Part shown: one piece after another, positions 1-7,945 of the stretch
How the letters are laid out: each line of letters starts with the position of its first letter
Numbering within the stretch: the stretch's first letter is position 1
Assembly: GCF_022095675.1 (NCBI RefSeq)
Contig: NZ_JAHYSG010000003.1
Location: forward strand, 186,001-250,000
Direction: 5' to 3'
Origin: Dactylosporangium sp. AC04546
GTDB taxonomy: Bacteria > Actinomycetota > Actinomycetes > Mycobacteriales > Micromonosporaceae
DNA length: 64,000 nt
Made by a program: the position numbers and the translations under genes
The notes under the pieces: model-generated
Database searches by the model: none
The model's input: only the letters and a program-made list of their open reading frames with translations
What the model was told of the DNA's origin: nothing

Positions 1-205
1 CCGACCGACCGACGACCGGTGAACCGAACGGTACCGACCGCCCGGTGCGCTACAGCAGGGCGGCGACGCAGGCACAGGGCACAGAACTATGTAGCGCCGA
101 TCTGAGCAGGCACGTGCAGCTCCCACCAACGCCGCCCGGGCACTGCGGAGATCCGTAGGCGCCTTCCATCGCGCGGCCGGCACTCCGGGGTGAAACTCCT
201 CGCGC

Positions 206-874
206 TCAGCGCAGTCCGATGTCGCTCAGCCAACGTTCGACCTGAGGCTGGGCGTCAGGTGCTTGCTCGCCTCGTACCGCCAGGCCATTGCCGATCGTCG
301 AATCGGGGCACAGCTCGGTGTAGTCCTCGATCGTTCTGCCCAGACCGCTGACGGCGTACGTGACGAACGGGTGGATGGTCTTTCCGGTCAGATCGGCACT
401 TCCGGCGAAGGTACGCATGATCATGGGCGGGCGGACGTTCCAGATGCCGCTGCCGAGGAGCACGACGTCGTAGCCGGTCATGTCGGGTACGGTCCCGGTT
501 ATCGCCGGGCGGGCGTCGGCGTTCTGTTCGGCGACGTTGCGGTCGACCGTCGCGCGGTAGCTGTGTGGGTACGGGTCCGCGGCCTGGATGCGGTGGACGT
601 CGACCCGGGCCAGTGAGGCGATCATGTCGGCGACGACCTGGGTGTTGCCGACCTCGATGTCGCGGGTACCGCCGTACCAGTAGTTCTCGCCGGCTCGCGA
701 GAAGTAGGCCAGCAGCACCCGCGGCGGCGACGAGCCGGGCGCCGGGGCGCCGGCGGCGGTGGTCTGCGTGCCCGGCGGTGCCGAGGTGGGGCTGCCGCAG
801 GCCGCTGTCGCCGCGTTGAGCAGGACACCTCCGCCGAGCAGCAGGGAACTGTGCAGCACAGCACGACGATTCAT
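206..874 (-). CDS. Exported flavodoxin-like lipoprotein
   Basis: The 222-residue protein begins at an ATG followed by RR, a hydrophobic run and an AxAC site with Cys near residue 26, which suggests TAT or Sec export and lipid attachment. After a Pro/Ala/Thr-rich linker comes a flavodoxin fold: LLAYFSRAGENYW (FMN phosphate loop), then GYDVVLLGSGIWNVRPP, then HPFVTYAVSGLG. This matches flavodoxin_4-type proteins that bind FMN and carry electrons. The open frame runs further upstream, but the RR plus hydrophobic segment places the start at 874. The next gene on the same strand is an aldo/keto reductase, so both may belong to one redox or stress unit; the partner is unknown. Confidence 0.8.
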   Translation of the reverse strand: MNRRAVLHSSLLLGGGVLLNAATAACGSPTSAPPGTQTTAAGAPAPGSSPPRVLLAYFSRAGENYWYGGTRDIEVGNTQVVADMIASLARVDVHRIQAADPYPHSYRATVDRNVAEQNADARPAITGTVPDMTGYDVVLLGSGIWNVRPPMIMRTFAGSADLTGKTIHPFVTYAVSGLGRTIEDYTELCPDSTIGNGLAVRGEQAPDAQPQVERWLSDIGLR

Positions 875-899
875 GACGAGAGCCTCAGCAGTCGTCTGC

Positions 900-1784
900 T
901 CACTGCTCGGGGATCGGCCGGCCGAAGCTGGCCAGGGTGATGTCAGCGGGTTCCGGGCCGCCGCGCTTGCCGGTGTCCAGGTCGTCGATCGCGGCCAGTT
1001 GCTCATCGGTGAGGTCGAAGTCGAAGACGTCGAAGTTCTCCGCGATACGCTGCGGGCGCACGGACTTCGGGATGGCCGAGCGGCCCTGCTGCAGGTGCCA
1101 GCGCAGCATCACCTGTGCCGGTGTCTTGCTGTGCGCCTTGCCGATCTCGCCGATCACCGGGTCCTCGATGGTGCTGCGGTGGCCGGTGTCGCGGTAGAAG
1201 GTGATGCCGCCGATGGGCGCCCATGCCTGGGTGAGGATGCCGTGCTCGGCGCCGAAGGCCAGCACCTCTCGTTGGGTGAAGTACGGGTGCACCTCGATCT
1301 GGTTGACCGCGGGCACGACCGTCGCGTGGTCGAGCAGTGCCGTGAGGTGCTCGACCATGAAGTTGCTGACCCCGACGGCACGGACCTTCCCGTCGGCGTA
1401 CAGCGTCTCCAGCGCCCGGTACGCCTGCAGGGTCTTGCCGAACTCCGACGGCAGTGCCTGGTGCAGGATGAGCAGGTCGATCTGGTCGACGCCGAGTTTG
1501 CGGGCGCTCTTGTCGAAGCCGTGCAGCGTCTGCTCGTACCCGTAGTCGCTGATCCAGATCTTCGTCTCCAGGAAGACCTCGTCCCGGTCGATGCCGGACG
1601 CAGCCACGGCCTCGCCGACCTGCCGTTCGTTGCCGTATGCGGCGGCGGTGTCGATGTGCCGGTAGCCGGTCGACAGCGCCGCCTCGACCGCCGCGCGGGT
1701 CTCGTCCGGCGGCGTCTGGAAGACACCGAACCCGAGGGCGGGCATCTCGACGCCGTTGTTCAACGTCAGCTTGGGCACAGACAT
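900..1784 (-). CDS. Aldo/keto reductase (2,5-diketo-gluconate reductase type)
   Basis: The 294-residue NADPH-dependent aldo/keto reductase has the full catalytic tetrad: Asp45 (RHIDTA), Tyr50 (AAYGNE), Lys75 (LETKIW) and His108 (LILHQA). NADPH contacts are suggested by AIPKSV near the C-terminus. The ATG at 1784 has a GGAGAGGAA ribosome-binding site; the open frame upstream of it belongs to a different, broken gene. Length is slightly above the usual 275-285. The enzyme reduces aldehydes or ketones in the cytoplasm; its natural substrate cannot be read from sequence. Its stop lies 25 bases before the start of the flavodoxin lipoprotein gene, so co-transcription is likely. Confidence 0.9.
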   Translation of the reverse strand: MSVPKLTLNNGVEMPALGFGVFQTPPDETRAAVEAALSTGYRHIDTAAAYGNERQVGEAVAASGIDRDEVFLETKIWISDYGYEQTLHGFDKSARKLGVDQIDLLILHQALPSEFGKTLQAYRALETLYADGKVRAVGVSNFMVEHLTALLDHATVVPAVNQIEVHPYFTQREVLAFGAEHGILTQAWAPIGGITFYRDTGHRSTIEDPVIGEIGKAHSKTPAQVMLRWHLQQGRSAIPKSVRPQRIAENFDVFDFDLTDEQLAAIDDLDTGKRGGPEPADITLASFGRPIPEQ

Positions 1785-1889
1785 GTGGAGTTCCTCTCCG
1801 GAGTCGGTCGACGCCTCGACCTCAACGGTAGGCACGCCGAGGGCGACCGAGGGAGGTTCTGTCGTTACCTCCCTCGGCGGTCGGGCAAG

Positions 1890-2157
1890 AAAGTCGCAGG
1901 ATGTCGTAGGCCCATGCGGCGAGTTGGTGGGAGTCGTGGTCTGCGCGGTCCGCGGCTGCTCGGGGACGAATCCGTCGCGTAGGCCGGTTGACATCCCGAT
2001 CACGGCCTCGGTAAGTCCGGCCGTCATCCCGGTCGCGCGCAACAGCTCGCGCATGGCGTCGTCGGCGATCTGCTCGACCGTCAACGCACGCCCGGTGGCC
2101 GCACTGACGATCTCGGCCGCTTGTACCCAAGTGAGATCCGCGGTGACGCAACCAGTA
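1890..2157 (-). pseudogene. Relic of an NmrA-type NAD(P)-binding protein (C-terminal part)
   Basis: Minus-strand translation gives a segment with TADLTWVQAAEIVSAATG, then VEQIADDAMRELLRATG and GMSTGLRDG, typical of the C-terminal half of NmrA/azoreductase-like NAD(P)-binding proteins. The frame then changes to continue as LAAWAYDILR, the expected end of the family. There is an in-frame stop just upstream of the segment and no Rossmann N-terminus, so this is a degraded fragment. It lies directly upstream of the aldo/keto reductase start and may now serve only as its leader region. Confidence 0.6.
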
Positions 2158-2201
2158 CGCTCTCACTCGCATCGGGGACAGCTTGACATGGGGGAAGGTC
2201 G

Positions 2202-2990
2202 ATGGAGCCGGATCGCGAGCAGGTGGAGCGGGTCACCGCGGACTTCGAACGTCGGCGGGCCACAATCGAGGCTGCGACCGCCGACGCCCTCAGCGGCCAG
2301 ACCGTGCACGAGGCCGAGAGCGGCCACATCCGGGTCACCGTCGACGGCCGGTTCCGCGTCGCGGACCTGTATCTGAGCGCGTATGCGGTCCGCGACCCAG
2401 AGCTCGGTGCGCTGATTGCCGCGGCGGTACGTGACGCGCTCGAGTCTGCCGAGGGGAAATTCCGGCAGACGCTCCTCGGCGACCTGGACCCGGCCACCTC
2501 AGACCTGCTCCAGTCCCTCGAGGACCTGAGCCGGATGCTGCAGCAGAGCGGCGCCGCCGCGCTGTTCCCGAAGACCGCGCCCGGTGGCGCGACGACCGCC
2601 GCCGGCGCCCGCCTGGAGAAGGTGCTCAACGACCTGCCGGACCGTGTGGCGCAGGCGCAGGAGAAGGCGGGGGGGTTCGCCGGCCGCGAGTTCACCGGTG
2701 AAGCCACCGACCAGTCGGTCGTGGCGACCGTCGACGGCGGCGGGAAGCTCGTCGAGGTGCTGCTGTCGGCGGCCGCGACCCGCCGCCTGGACAACTTCAC
2801 CCTGGGCGAGCGGGCCGCGGAGGCGATCAACGCGGCGCTCGACGCCCTCGACAGCGCCCGCGCCGCGTTGCTGTCGAGCGAGGACGAGCCGGATCTGCAC
2901 GGTGCGGAGGAGCTGTTCGCGTACCGGATGGACCAGCTGCAGCTTCGGCTGGACTCGATCGAGTCCAGCCTCCGCGGCATGGAGTTCTAG
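2202..2990 (+). CDS. Protein with two YbaB/EbfC-like domains
   Basis: The 262-residue protein appears to be two tandem YbaB/EbfC-like modules. Residues about 1-85 contain a helix, a VTVDGRFRVADLYLS strand pair and a helix. Residues about 160-235 repeat the pattern with VVATVDGGGKLVEVLLS followed by a helix. A Glu-rich tail follows with a leucine-heptad-like stretch. YbaB proteins bind DNA as dimers, but divergent copies in actinomycetes often neighbour WXG100/ESX genes and may be secretion-related. It converges on the WXG100 gene, with only 40 bases between the stops. The start ATG follows GGGGGAAGG. Function beyond the fold is unknown. Confidence 0.65.
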   Translation: MEPDREQVERVTADFERRRATIEAATADALSGQTVHEAESGHIRVTVDGRFRVADLYLSAYAVRDPELGALIAAAVRDALESAEGKFRQTLLGDLDPATSDLLQSLEDLSRMLQQSGAAALFPKTAPGGATTAAGARLEKVLNDLPDRVAQAQEKAGGFAGREFTGEATDQSVVATVDGGGKLVEVLLSAAATRRLDNFTLGERAAEAINAALDALDSARAALLSSEDEPDLHGAEELFAYRMDQLQLRLDSIESSLRGMEF

Positions 2991-3029
2991 TTTCCGGCGC
3001 GCGTCTTACTCCGCGGCGCGCTGTGTGTC

Positions 3030-3866
3030 CTACTTGGCGGCGTCCTGCGCGTCGTCGACGTGGCCTTTTGCGGCCTTGGCGTCCTCGCCGATCTTCAGCG
3101 ATGAGCCGCCGGGCAGCGGCACGTTGCCGCCGAGGACCGTCGCGTTCACGGCCGCGTACGCACCGGCCCGGGCGGAGAACGCGCCCGCCTTCGCCCAGCC
3201 CTTCGACGCCTTGTTGAGCTTGTCCAGCATCTCCAGCAGCGTCTTCATCGCCTTCAGCAGGTTCGCCACGCCGCGCAGGACCTGCGCGATCTGCTTGAAA
3301 ATCCGCGCGACCTGCATCAAGATCCGGGCGACCTGCGCCGTGACGTTGAGGATGCGGGTCAGCGCGACGATGCCCGCCACGATCTGCTCCGCGACCCACG
3401 CCAGCATGCTCGCCCCGAACGTCAGCGCCGCCAGGGCCAGCTTCACGACCAGCGTGCCAATCGCGAACGCGATCAGCGTCACGATGATGTCGATGATGAG
3501 GTTGGCGCCTTCGACGCACGCCTCCGCGGCCGCCTTGAGCACCTCGTCGGTCTTGCCGGTCGCCTCACCGATGACCTTCAGCTTCTCCTCGATCTCGGCG
3601 GCCTTGTCGGCGAACGCCTGGTAGCCCTCGCCATCCCAGGCGCCGGCGAGCTTCTGCCGGTCGGTCTTCTGCTTCTCCGAGATCTGGATGATCTGGTTGC
3701 TGATGTCCACATACCGCTGGCCCGCTCGGACCAGGTCCTGCGGGTCGCCGGCGACGGCCTTGAGCATTTCATTGGCCGGGTCGAACACGGGCCGCAGCAC
3801 TTCCTGCACCGGGCCGGGCGCGGAGCTGAACCACTGCTCCAGCTTGTTGGCATATTCCGCGCTCAT
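3030..3866 (-). CDS. WXG100-like type VII secretion substrate with hydrophobic tail
   Basis: The 278-residue protein starts with an alpha-helical hairpin of WXG100 type; the turn is GAWDGEGYQAF (residues about 94-104), with Asp at the variable position. Residues about 140-200 form long Ala/Val/Ile/Leu-rich segments (VTLIAFAIGTLVV, LTFGASMLAWVAE) that may insert in a membrane, followed by an amphipathic Lys/Leu-rich region and a Gly/Pro/Ser-rich stretch. It fits long WXG proteins exported by ESX/type VII systems. A clear SD (GGAAGGGAA) precedes the ATG. The EspC-like gene lies 31 bases upstream on the same strand. No EccC ATPase is in the window, so the secretion machine must be elsewhere. Confidence 0.7.
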   Translation of the reverse strand: MSAEYANKLEQWFSSAPGPVQEVLRPVFDPANEMLKAVAGDPQDLVRAGQRYVDISNQIIQISEKQKTDRQKLAGAWDGEGYQAFADKAAEIEEKLKVIGEATGKTDEVLKAAAEACVEGANLIIDIIVTLIAFAIGTLVVKLALAALTFGASMLAWVAEQIVAGIVALTRILNVTAQVARILMQVARIFKQIAQVLRGVANLLKAMKTLLEMLDKLNKASKGWAKAGAFSARAGAYAAVNATVLGGNVPLPGGSSLKIGEDAKAAKGHVDDAQDAAK

Positions 3867-3897
3867 CGGATTCCCTTCCTGGGTGCGCGCCGGGTCA

Positions 3898-4236
3898 TCA
3901 GTCGGGGACCCCGTCCAGAGCCCGATTGATCGCGGCGAGGTCCTCGCCGATCTTCGCCTCGCCGTCCAGATACGCGATGGCGACGGCCCGGATACCGGCG
4001 GCGACGGCGGCCATCGCGGTCGCCGCGGACGTCACCGCCTCCTCGCACCCCTCGACGTGCTCGTCGTAGGCGTCGTAGATGGAGCTGCCGAGGAACGGGA
4101 TGTGCCCGAACGCGTCCCGGTTGACCCGGATGTCGGTCATCTTCGAGCGCAGCTCGTCATACGCGGCGCGCCGGTCGTCTGACGTGCCGGCGAATGTCTC
4201 CAGCACCGGCGGATCAACCTTGAACCCTTCCGCCAT
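3898..4236 (-). CDS. EspC-like type VII secretion target (112 aa)
   Basis: The 112-residue, mostly helical protein has the plan of the EspC/T7SS-ESX target family: FKVDPPVLETFAGTSDDRRAAYDEL at the N-terminus, a polar turn around FGHIPFLG, and a second helix with TSAATAMAAVAAGIRAVAIAYLDGE. It has no signal peptide, as expected for this export route. A GAGGGGG ribosome-binding site precedes the ATG. It lies between a PH/GRAM-like hypothetical gene and the WXG100-like gene on the same strand with short gaps, so the three probably form one operon, with this protein and the WXG100-like one as candidate export partners. Confidence 0.7.
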   Translation of the reverse strand: MAEGFKVDPPVLETFAGTSDDRRAAYDELRSKMTDIRVNRDAFGHIPFLGSSIYDAYDEHVEGCEEAVTSAATAMAAVAAGIRAVAIAYLDGEAKIGEDLAAINRALDGVPD

Positions 4237-4276
4237 CGATGCCCCCTCTTCGTCGTCGTGCGGCCGTCCGGGCAGC

Positions 4277-4897
4277 CTACCGACCTGCGGCCGGTTTCGT
4301 GTGCCCGGCCAGCGCCCCGACGATCGCCTCCGCCCGCTCCGTGCCGAACACGCCGGTCATCAACGCGAGCTGCGACAGGTCGACGAAGTCGATGACGACT
4401 CGCCCCCGCTGCAGGAACTTCCCCGCCCGCTGGGCCCGCAGCACCGCCCCGACCGGCAGCACCGCCCGCAGCCGGAACGCGACCGGGTCGATGTCCATCG
4501 TCGCCAGGATCAGCCGCCGGTCCGTGACGACGCAGTGCGCCATGCTCGCGTCCCGCAGCGGCTCCGCCAGCCGCGCCGCACACGACCCGACATGCCCCGC
4601 CGCGGCGACCCCGCCGAGCGCCTGCTCCACGTCGAACCGGATGACCGAGTCGGCACCAACGAGCACCGCCACAACCCGCTCCCACGCCCGCTCCGGCCGC
4701 GGCTCCGCCCGCAACGCCGCCAGCGCCGACTCCCGCAGCCGCCCCGGCAGATACCCGACCAGCCGCTCCATCTCCTCGGGCGACCGCTCCAGCCGCTCAC
4801 TGCCGTACGCCTGCTGACAGTGCGCAACGGCCAGCACCTGCTCGCCGCCACCTACAAGCGCCGCAAGCTCCGCCCGGTACAGCTGAATAGGATCCAC
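4277..4897 (-). CDS. Hypothetical protein, possibly PH/GRAM-like
   Basis: This is a 206-residue protein from the GTG at 4897; an alternative GTG or ATG at 4924 would add nine residues. Early residues are helical and Ala/Leu/Arg-rich. The C-terminal half contains HCVVTDRRLILATMD and KFLQRGRVVIDFVDLSQLAL, a beta-rich pattern as in PH/GRAM-like domains of actinobacterial proteins of unknown function. The protein at 36195 has the same layout (VVTDARLRLF followed by LTIEFTDGSWVAF), so the two may be distant relatives. It leads the putative type VII substrate operon. Function is unknown. Confidence 0.55.
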   Translation of the reverse strand: MDPIQLYRAELAALVGGGEQVLAVAHCQQAYGSERLERSPEEMERLVGYLPGRLRESALAALRAEPRPERAWERVVAVLVGADSVIRFDVEQALGGVAAAGHVGSCAARLAEPLRDASMAHCVVTDRRLILATMDIDPVAFRLRAVLPVGAVLRAQRAGKFLQRGRVVIDFVDLSQLALMTGVFGTERAEAIVGALAGHTKPAAGR

Positions 4898-5109
4898 GCC
4901 CGCATCGTATCCACCGCGACCCACCGCACCCGCTCCGCCGTTCGCTACGCTCGGCCGATATTCCGCGAGGCCCGATCCGACGACTCCGACCAGCGCACTG
5001 GCCTGCCGTGCCGCTTGTCCTCGACCATCGCAGCTGACGCGACGAAGAGCTTGGGCGAGTTCATCGAGCTACGTTACGGCGTGGCGCACCGGGGTCCTTC
5101 CGAACATGG

Positions 5110-6267
5110 ATGGCAGCGTCGTCTTGCGAAGGCAGGACGGTTTGCGAGGATCACCGAGTGCATGATGGTCAACAACAAGAAGCCACTCGGGCGGTCGGGC
5201 CGACGGACGGAACCACGGTAGTTCCTGAGACGGTGCCGAGGCCGAACTCCAGGGATGGCCCTGGAGCAGGCGCCGTGGCTTGGTGCCGGCGGTTGACGCG
5301 TCTACTCGCGATTGCCGTGGTCGTGGTGGGCCTTACCGTGGTCGGTCTGCGTGGACGCCTTCCCGCCCTCAGCGACGTGGTGGACGCGTTGGTCGACGCC
5401 GACTACGGCTGGGTCCTGCTTGCGGTGTCGCTGCAGCTTGCATCGATCGGCGCCTTTGTGCTCCAGCAGCGACACCTGCTGCACAGTTTGGGTGTGCATC
5501 TGCGGCGCGGCCGCGCCTTTGCGATCATCTTGGCCAGTACGGCTGTCGGAATCGCCGTGCCCGCGGGGGCCGCGGTGTCCACGGCCTTCACCATCAGGGA
5601 GTACCGGCGCGTCGGTGCCACGAGGGAGATAGCCGCCGCCTGCGCAATCGTGTCCGGACTGGCCTCGATCGGAGGAATGGCCCTGCTGTACGTCGGCGGA
5701 AGCCTCGCATTCCTCGCCGGCAGCCCGGCGGGTTTGAACTGGCGACCGTTGCTCATTGTCATCGGGCTGGCCGCGCTCACCCTCGTCGCCATGGTGATCG
5801 GGCGTCGGCATCTGCGCAGACCGTCGCCGGGCGAACGTGAAAGCGGCGGCAGCCGAGCAGCTCGCTACGTGCGAGCCGTTCTGAGGTCGGCTCGGGAAGC
5901 ATGGCGGGCAGGCGCTGAAATCAGCGCACGCGACTGGGCGGCTGCGCTCGCATACGCCACCATCAAATGGTTTGCCGATCTGATGTGCCTGGTCGCCGCC
6001 GTCCGAGCGCTTGACCAGCCGGCGGGTGTGACGGCGCTCGCCGGCATCTATCTCAGCGTTCAGATCGTCCGGCAGGTTCCCCTCACCCCGGGAGGCATCG
6101 GTGTCATCGACGCTGCGCTGGTTGCCGGGCTTACCGCCACGGGTGCGAGCACGACCAGCGCGACTGCCGCCGTCCTGATCTATCGATTGCTGTCCTGCTG
6201 GCTTATCGTCCCGGCCGGTGGCGTAGCCGCGTTGGCGCTGCGACGCGCCCCCAACACATCGATCTGA
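5110..6267 (+). CDS. LPG-synthase-type integral membrane protein (UPF0104-like)
   Basis: This polytopic membrane protein has up to 385 residues and seven or eight hydrophobic segments. The family hallmark VPLTPGGIGVIDAALVAGLTATG (given in part here as TPGGIGVIDAAL) lies near residue 330, preceded by a Gly-rich AVGIAVPAGAAVSTAF segment near residue 140. It belongs to the lysylphosphatidylglycerol synthase transmembrane family, also called UPF0104 (PF03706-like). It lacks the cytoplasmic aminoacyl-transferase domain of MprF, so it is probably a flippase-like or lipid-handling protein. The start is uncertain: the first 55 residues look non-coding, and the first transmembrane segment begins near residue 60, so GTGs at 5158 or later are possible. 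Confidence 0.75.
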   Translation: MAASSCEGRTVCEDHRVHDGQQQEATRAVGPTDGTTVVPETVPRPNSRDGPGAGAVAWCRRLTRLLAIAVVVVGLTVVGLRGRLPALSDVVDALVDADYGWVLLAVSLQLASIGAFVLQQRHLLHSLGVHLRRGRAFAIILASTAVGIAVPAGAAVSTAFTIREYRRVGATREIAAACAIVSGLASIGGMALLYVGGSLAFLAGSPAGLNWRPLLIVIGLAALTLVAMVIGRRHLRRPSPGERESGGSRAARYVRAVLRSAREAWRAGAEISARDWAAALAYATIKWFADLMCLVAAVRALDQPAGVTALAGIYLSVQIVRQVPLTPGGIGVIDAALVAGLTATGASTTSATAAVLIYRLLSCWLIVPAGGVAALALRRAPNTSI

Positions 6268-6394
6268 CTGCCGATACTCACAGGGGCATCGCACCGCGTC
6301 GGTCGACTGCCATCCGAATAGCCAACACATCTTCATCCCGCTGGCCGTGGGTTGACCAGGATTGGTGCACAAAACTGCCGCATACCGTTCGTCA

Positions 6395-6677
6395 CTCGAG
6401 CAGCGTGTACCGCACCCGCTGTCCCGCTCGATCACCTCCGCGACCCGGGCCAGAGTCCACATGTCGGCGCCGTACCCGTCGGCCTTCGGTCCATCCAGCA
6501 GCGCCGCTCCATCACGGACAGCTGCTCATCTGATAGCCGCGGAGTCCGGCCCGGCCTTGCAGCGCCGGCCAGGGCGTCCCGGCCATCGGCCTGCCACGTC
6601 CGATGCCACCGCGACGCGGTCTGCGTCGACACCCCGAATTCGACGGCCGCATCCACCGGCCGACGGCCGGTCTTCAT
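6395..6677 (-). mobile_element. IS630-family transposase relic (N-terminal part)
   Basis: The minus strand encodes the helix-turn-helix N-terminus of an IS630 transposase: GRRPVDAAVEFGVSTQTASRWH, then WQADGRDALAGAARPGRTPRLSDEQL. A frameshift near 6465 moves the continuation (DMWTLARVAEVIERDSG) to another frame, after which similarity is lost. The DDE catalytic half is absent. It is fused in frame to the end of the broken hydrolase gene, so it marks the spot where that gene was disrupted. Confidence 0.7.
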
Positions 6678-6849
6678 AAAGTGAAAATCGTCAATGAACC
6701 GGCAACGCTTTTCAAGCGTCGACCATCGTTGGTCATAGCACAGGACGAGATCGGAATTTTCTTCGGCGTGACGGGTGCTGGCATCCGTCAACGGGTCGGT
6801 CGGGTGGACGATCGGCGCCGGTTCGGCCTGGAACCGCGGACGTATCACC

Positions 6850-7829
6850 GTGAGACGCGCTGCGGCGTGCACGATGAGGGCTGGGGTGGTGTTGCCGATC
6901 CGGGTCGGCTGTTCGCGTGGGCCGGTCGGCCAGAACGCGCACGGGCCGAGGTTGCGGGTCTGCGGGGCGAACCTCGGCTCCTGCACCATCGCCGCACGGA
7001 TGTCCTCACGGTACACCGCGGGGTTCCGCGACGCCGGGACGTCACCGCAGAGGATCGCCGCCTGGACGCTGCCGGTTGCCGACTCCGCGCCGGTCAGGAC
7101 GAATGCAAGGACCTCGGCGAGCGACGGTGTCGGCTCGGCGGAGCCGGTCCGCACCGCCGAATCGAGCACCCGTACGGATGCCGCGAGGTCGGCATTGGGC
7201 CCGTCGCGATCGTCGGCGACCCCGTTGAACAGGAGGAACCGCACCGTGGCCGGGTCAACGCGGAAGGCGCCGACCTGCACGGGACGCCGCTCGGCCGCAG
7301 CGAGAATGCCGTCCAGCGTGGACAGCACCGCGGTCTCGGTCGCGCCCAGCCCGTACTCGGCGTGGCGCCCAGCCGTCCAGGCTGCCCAGTCGTGCAGTGC
7401 AGCCTCATTGGCACGGCCGGTTTCGCGCAGCAGCGATGGTCCGTACCTGCTGGGATCGACCGCGCTGTCCAGGACCATCCGCCCGGCACGGGTGGGGAAC
7501 ATCTGGGCGTAGACGGCGCCGAGATAGGTGCCGTACGAGTAGCCGAAGTACGACAGGGTGGGCTCGGCCAGGGCGGCTCGGATCGCGTCGATGTCGCGCG
7601 CGGTGTTGCGGGTCGTTGCATACGGCAGCAACCCGCCCTGTCGAGCGGCGCAGCGACGGGCCAGGTCGGCCTCGAACACGGCGGTGCGCTGGAAGCTCTC
7701 ACGGTCCGGTCCACCGGCCCGCGACCAGGTGCCGACCGGCCAGTCGCAGTCCAGTGGGGTGCTCCGGCCGACGAACCTGGGATCCATCCCGATCAGGTCG
7801 TACCGGGCGCCCGCGTCGCGAAGCCATGA
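6850..7829 (-). pseudogene. Truncated alpha/beta hydrolase (TAP-like peptidase)
   Basis: The open frame (6432-7928) contains the centre of a tripeptidyl-aminopeptidase-like hydrolase: YDLIGMDPRFVGRSTPLDC, ATTRNTARDIDAIRAAL, and the nucleophile elbow GYSYGTYLG with its Ser. A VLDSAVDPSRY motif and the Cys-bearing ILCGDVPASRNP segment follow. The signal peptide and the oxyanion HGGPG region are missing. The C-terminal Asp/His part decays after PALIVHA and runs into IS630 sequence. With no N-terminus and no complete triad, it should be inactive. The 5' end abuts the promoter region of the divergent ABC permease gene. Confidence 0.7.
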
Positions 7830-7910
7830 GTTCGTATCTGTAGCTGGGCCCGTAGGACAGCAGTGAGAGCACGCGTGGTGGATCGGCCCGTCGAGGTGGT
7901 GCCCGCCTCT

Positions 7911-7927
7911 TGCATTGTGACAATGCA
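7911..7927. promoter_or_regulatory. 17-bp perfect palindrome, candidate operator
   Basis: TGCATTGT-G-ACAATGCA is a perfect 8+1+8 inverted repeat ending 18 bases before the GTG start of the FtsX permease. Size and symmetry fit a dimeric repressor site, for example of the GntR class. No matching regulator gene is adjacent. Confidence 0.5.
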
Positions 7928-7945
7928 TTGCGACAGAGTGGTGCC

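Noticed and set aside
1..205. CCGACCGACCGACGACCGGT repeat at the window start
   Set aside because: Short low-complexity GC run without sustained periodicity or gene; not enough for a repeat or origin call.
4925..5109. Possible extra gene or promoter element before the LPG-synthase-type gene
   Set aside because: No palindrome, ribosome-binding site or family-like codons could be supported.
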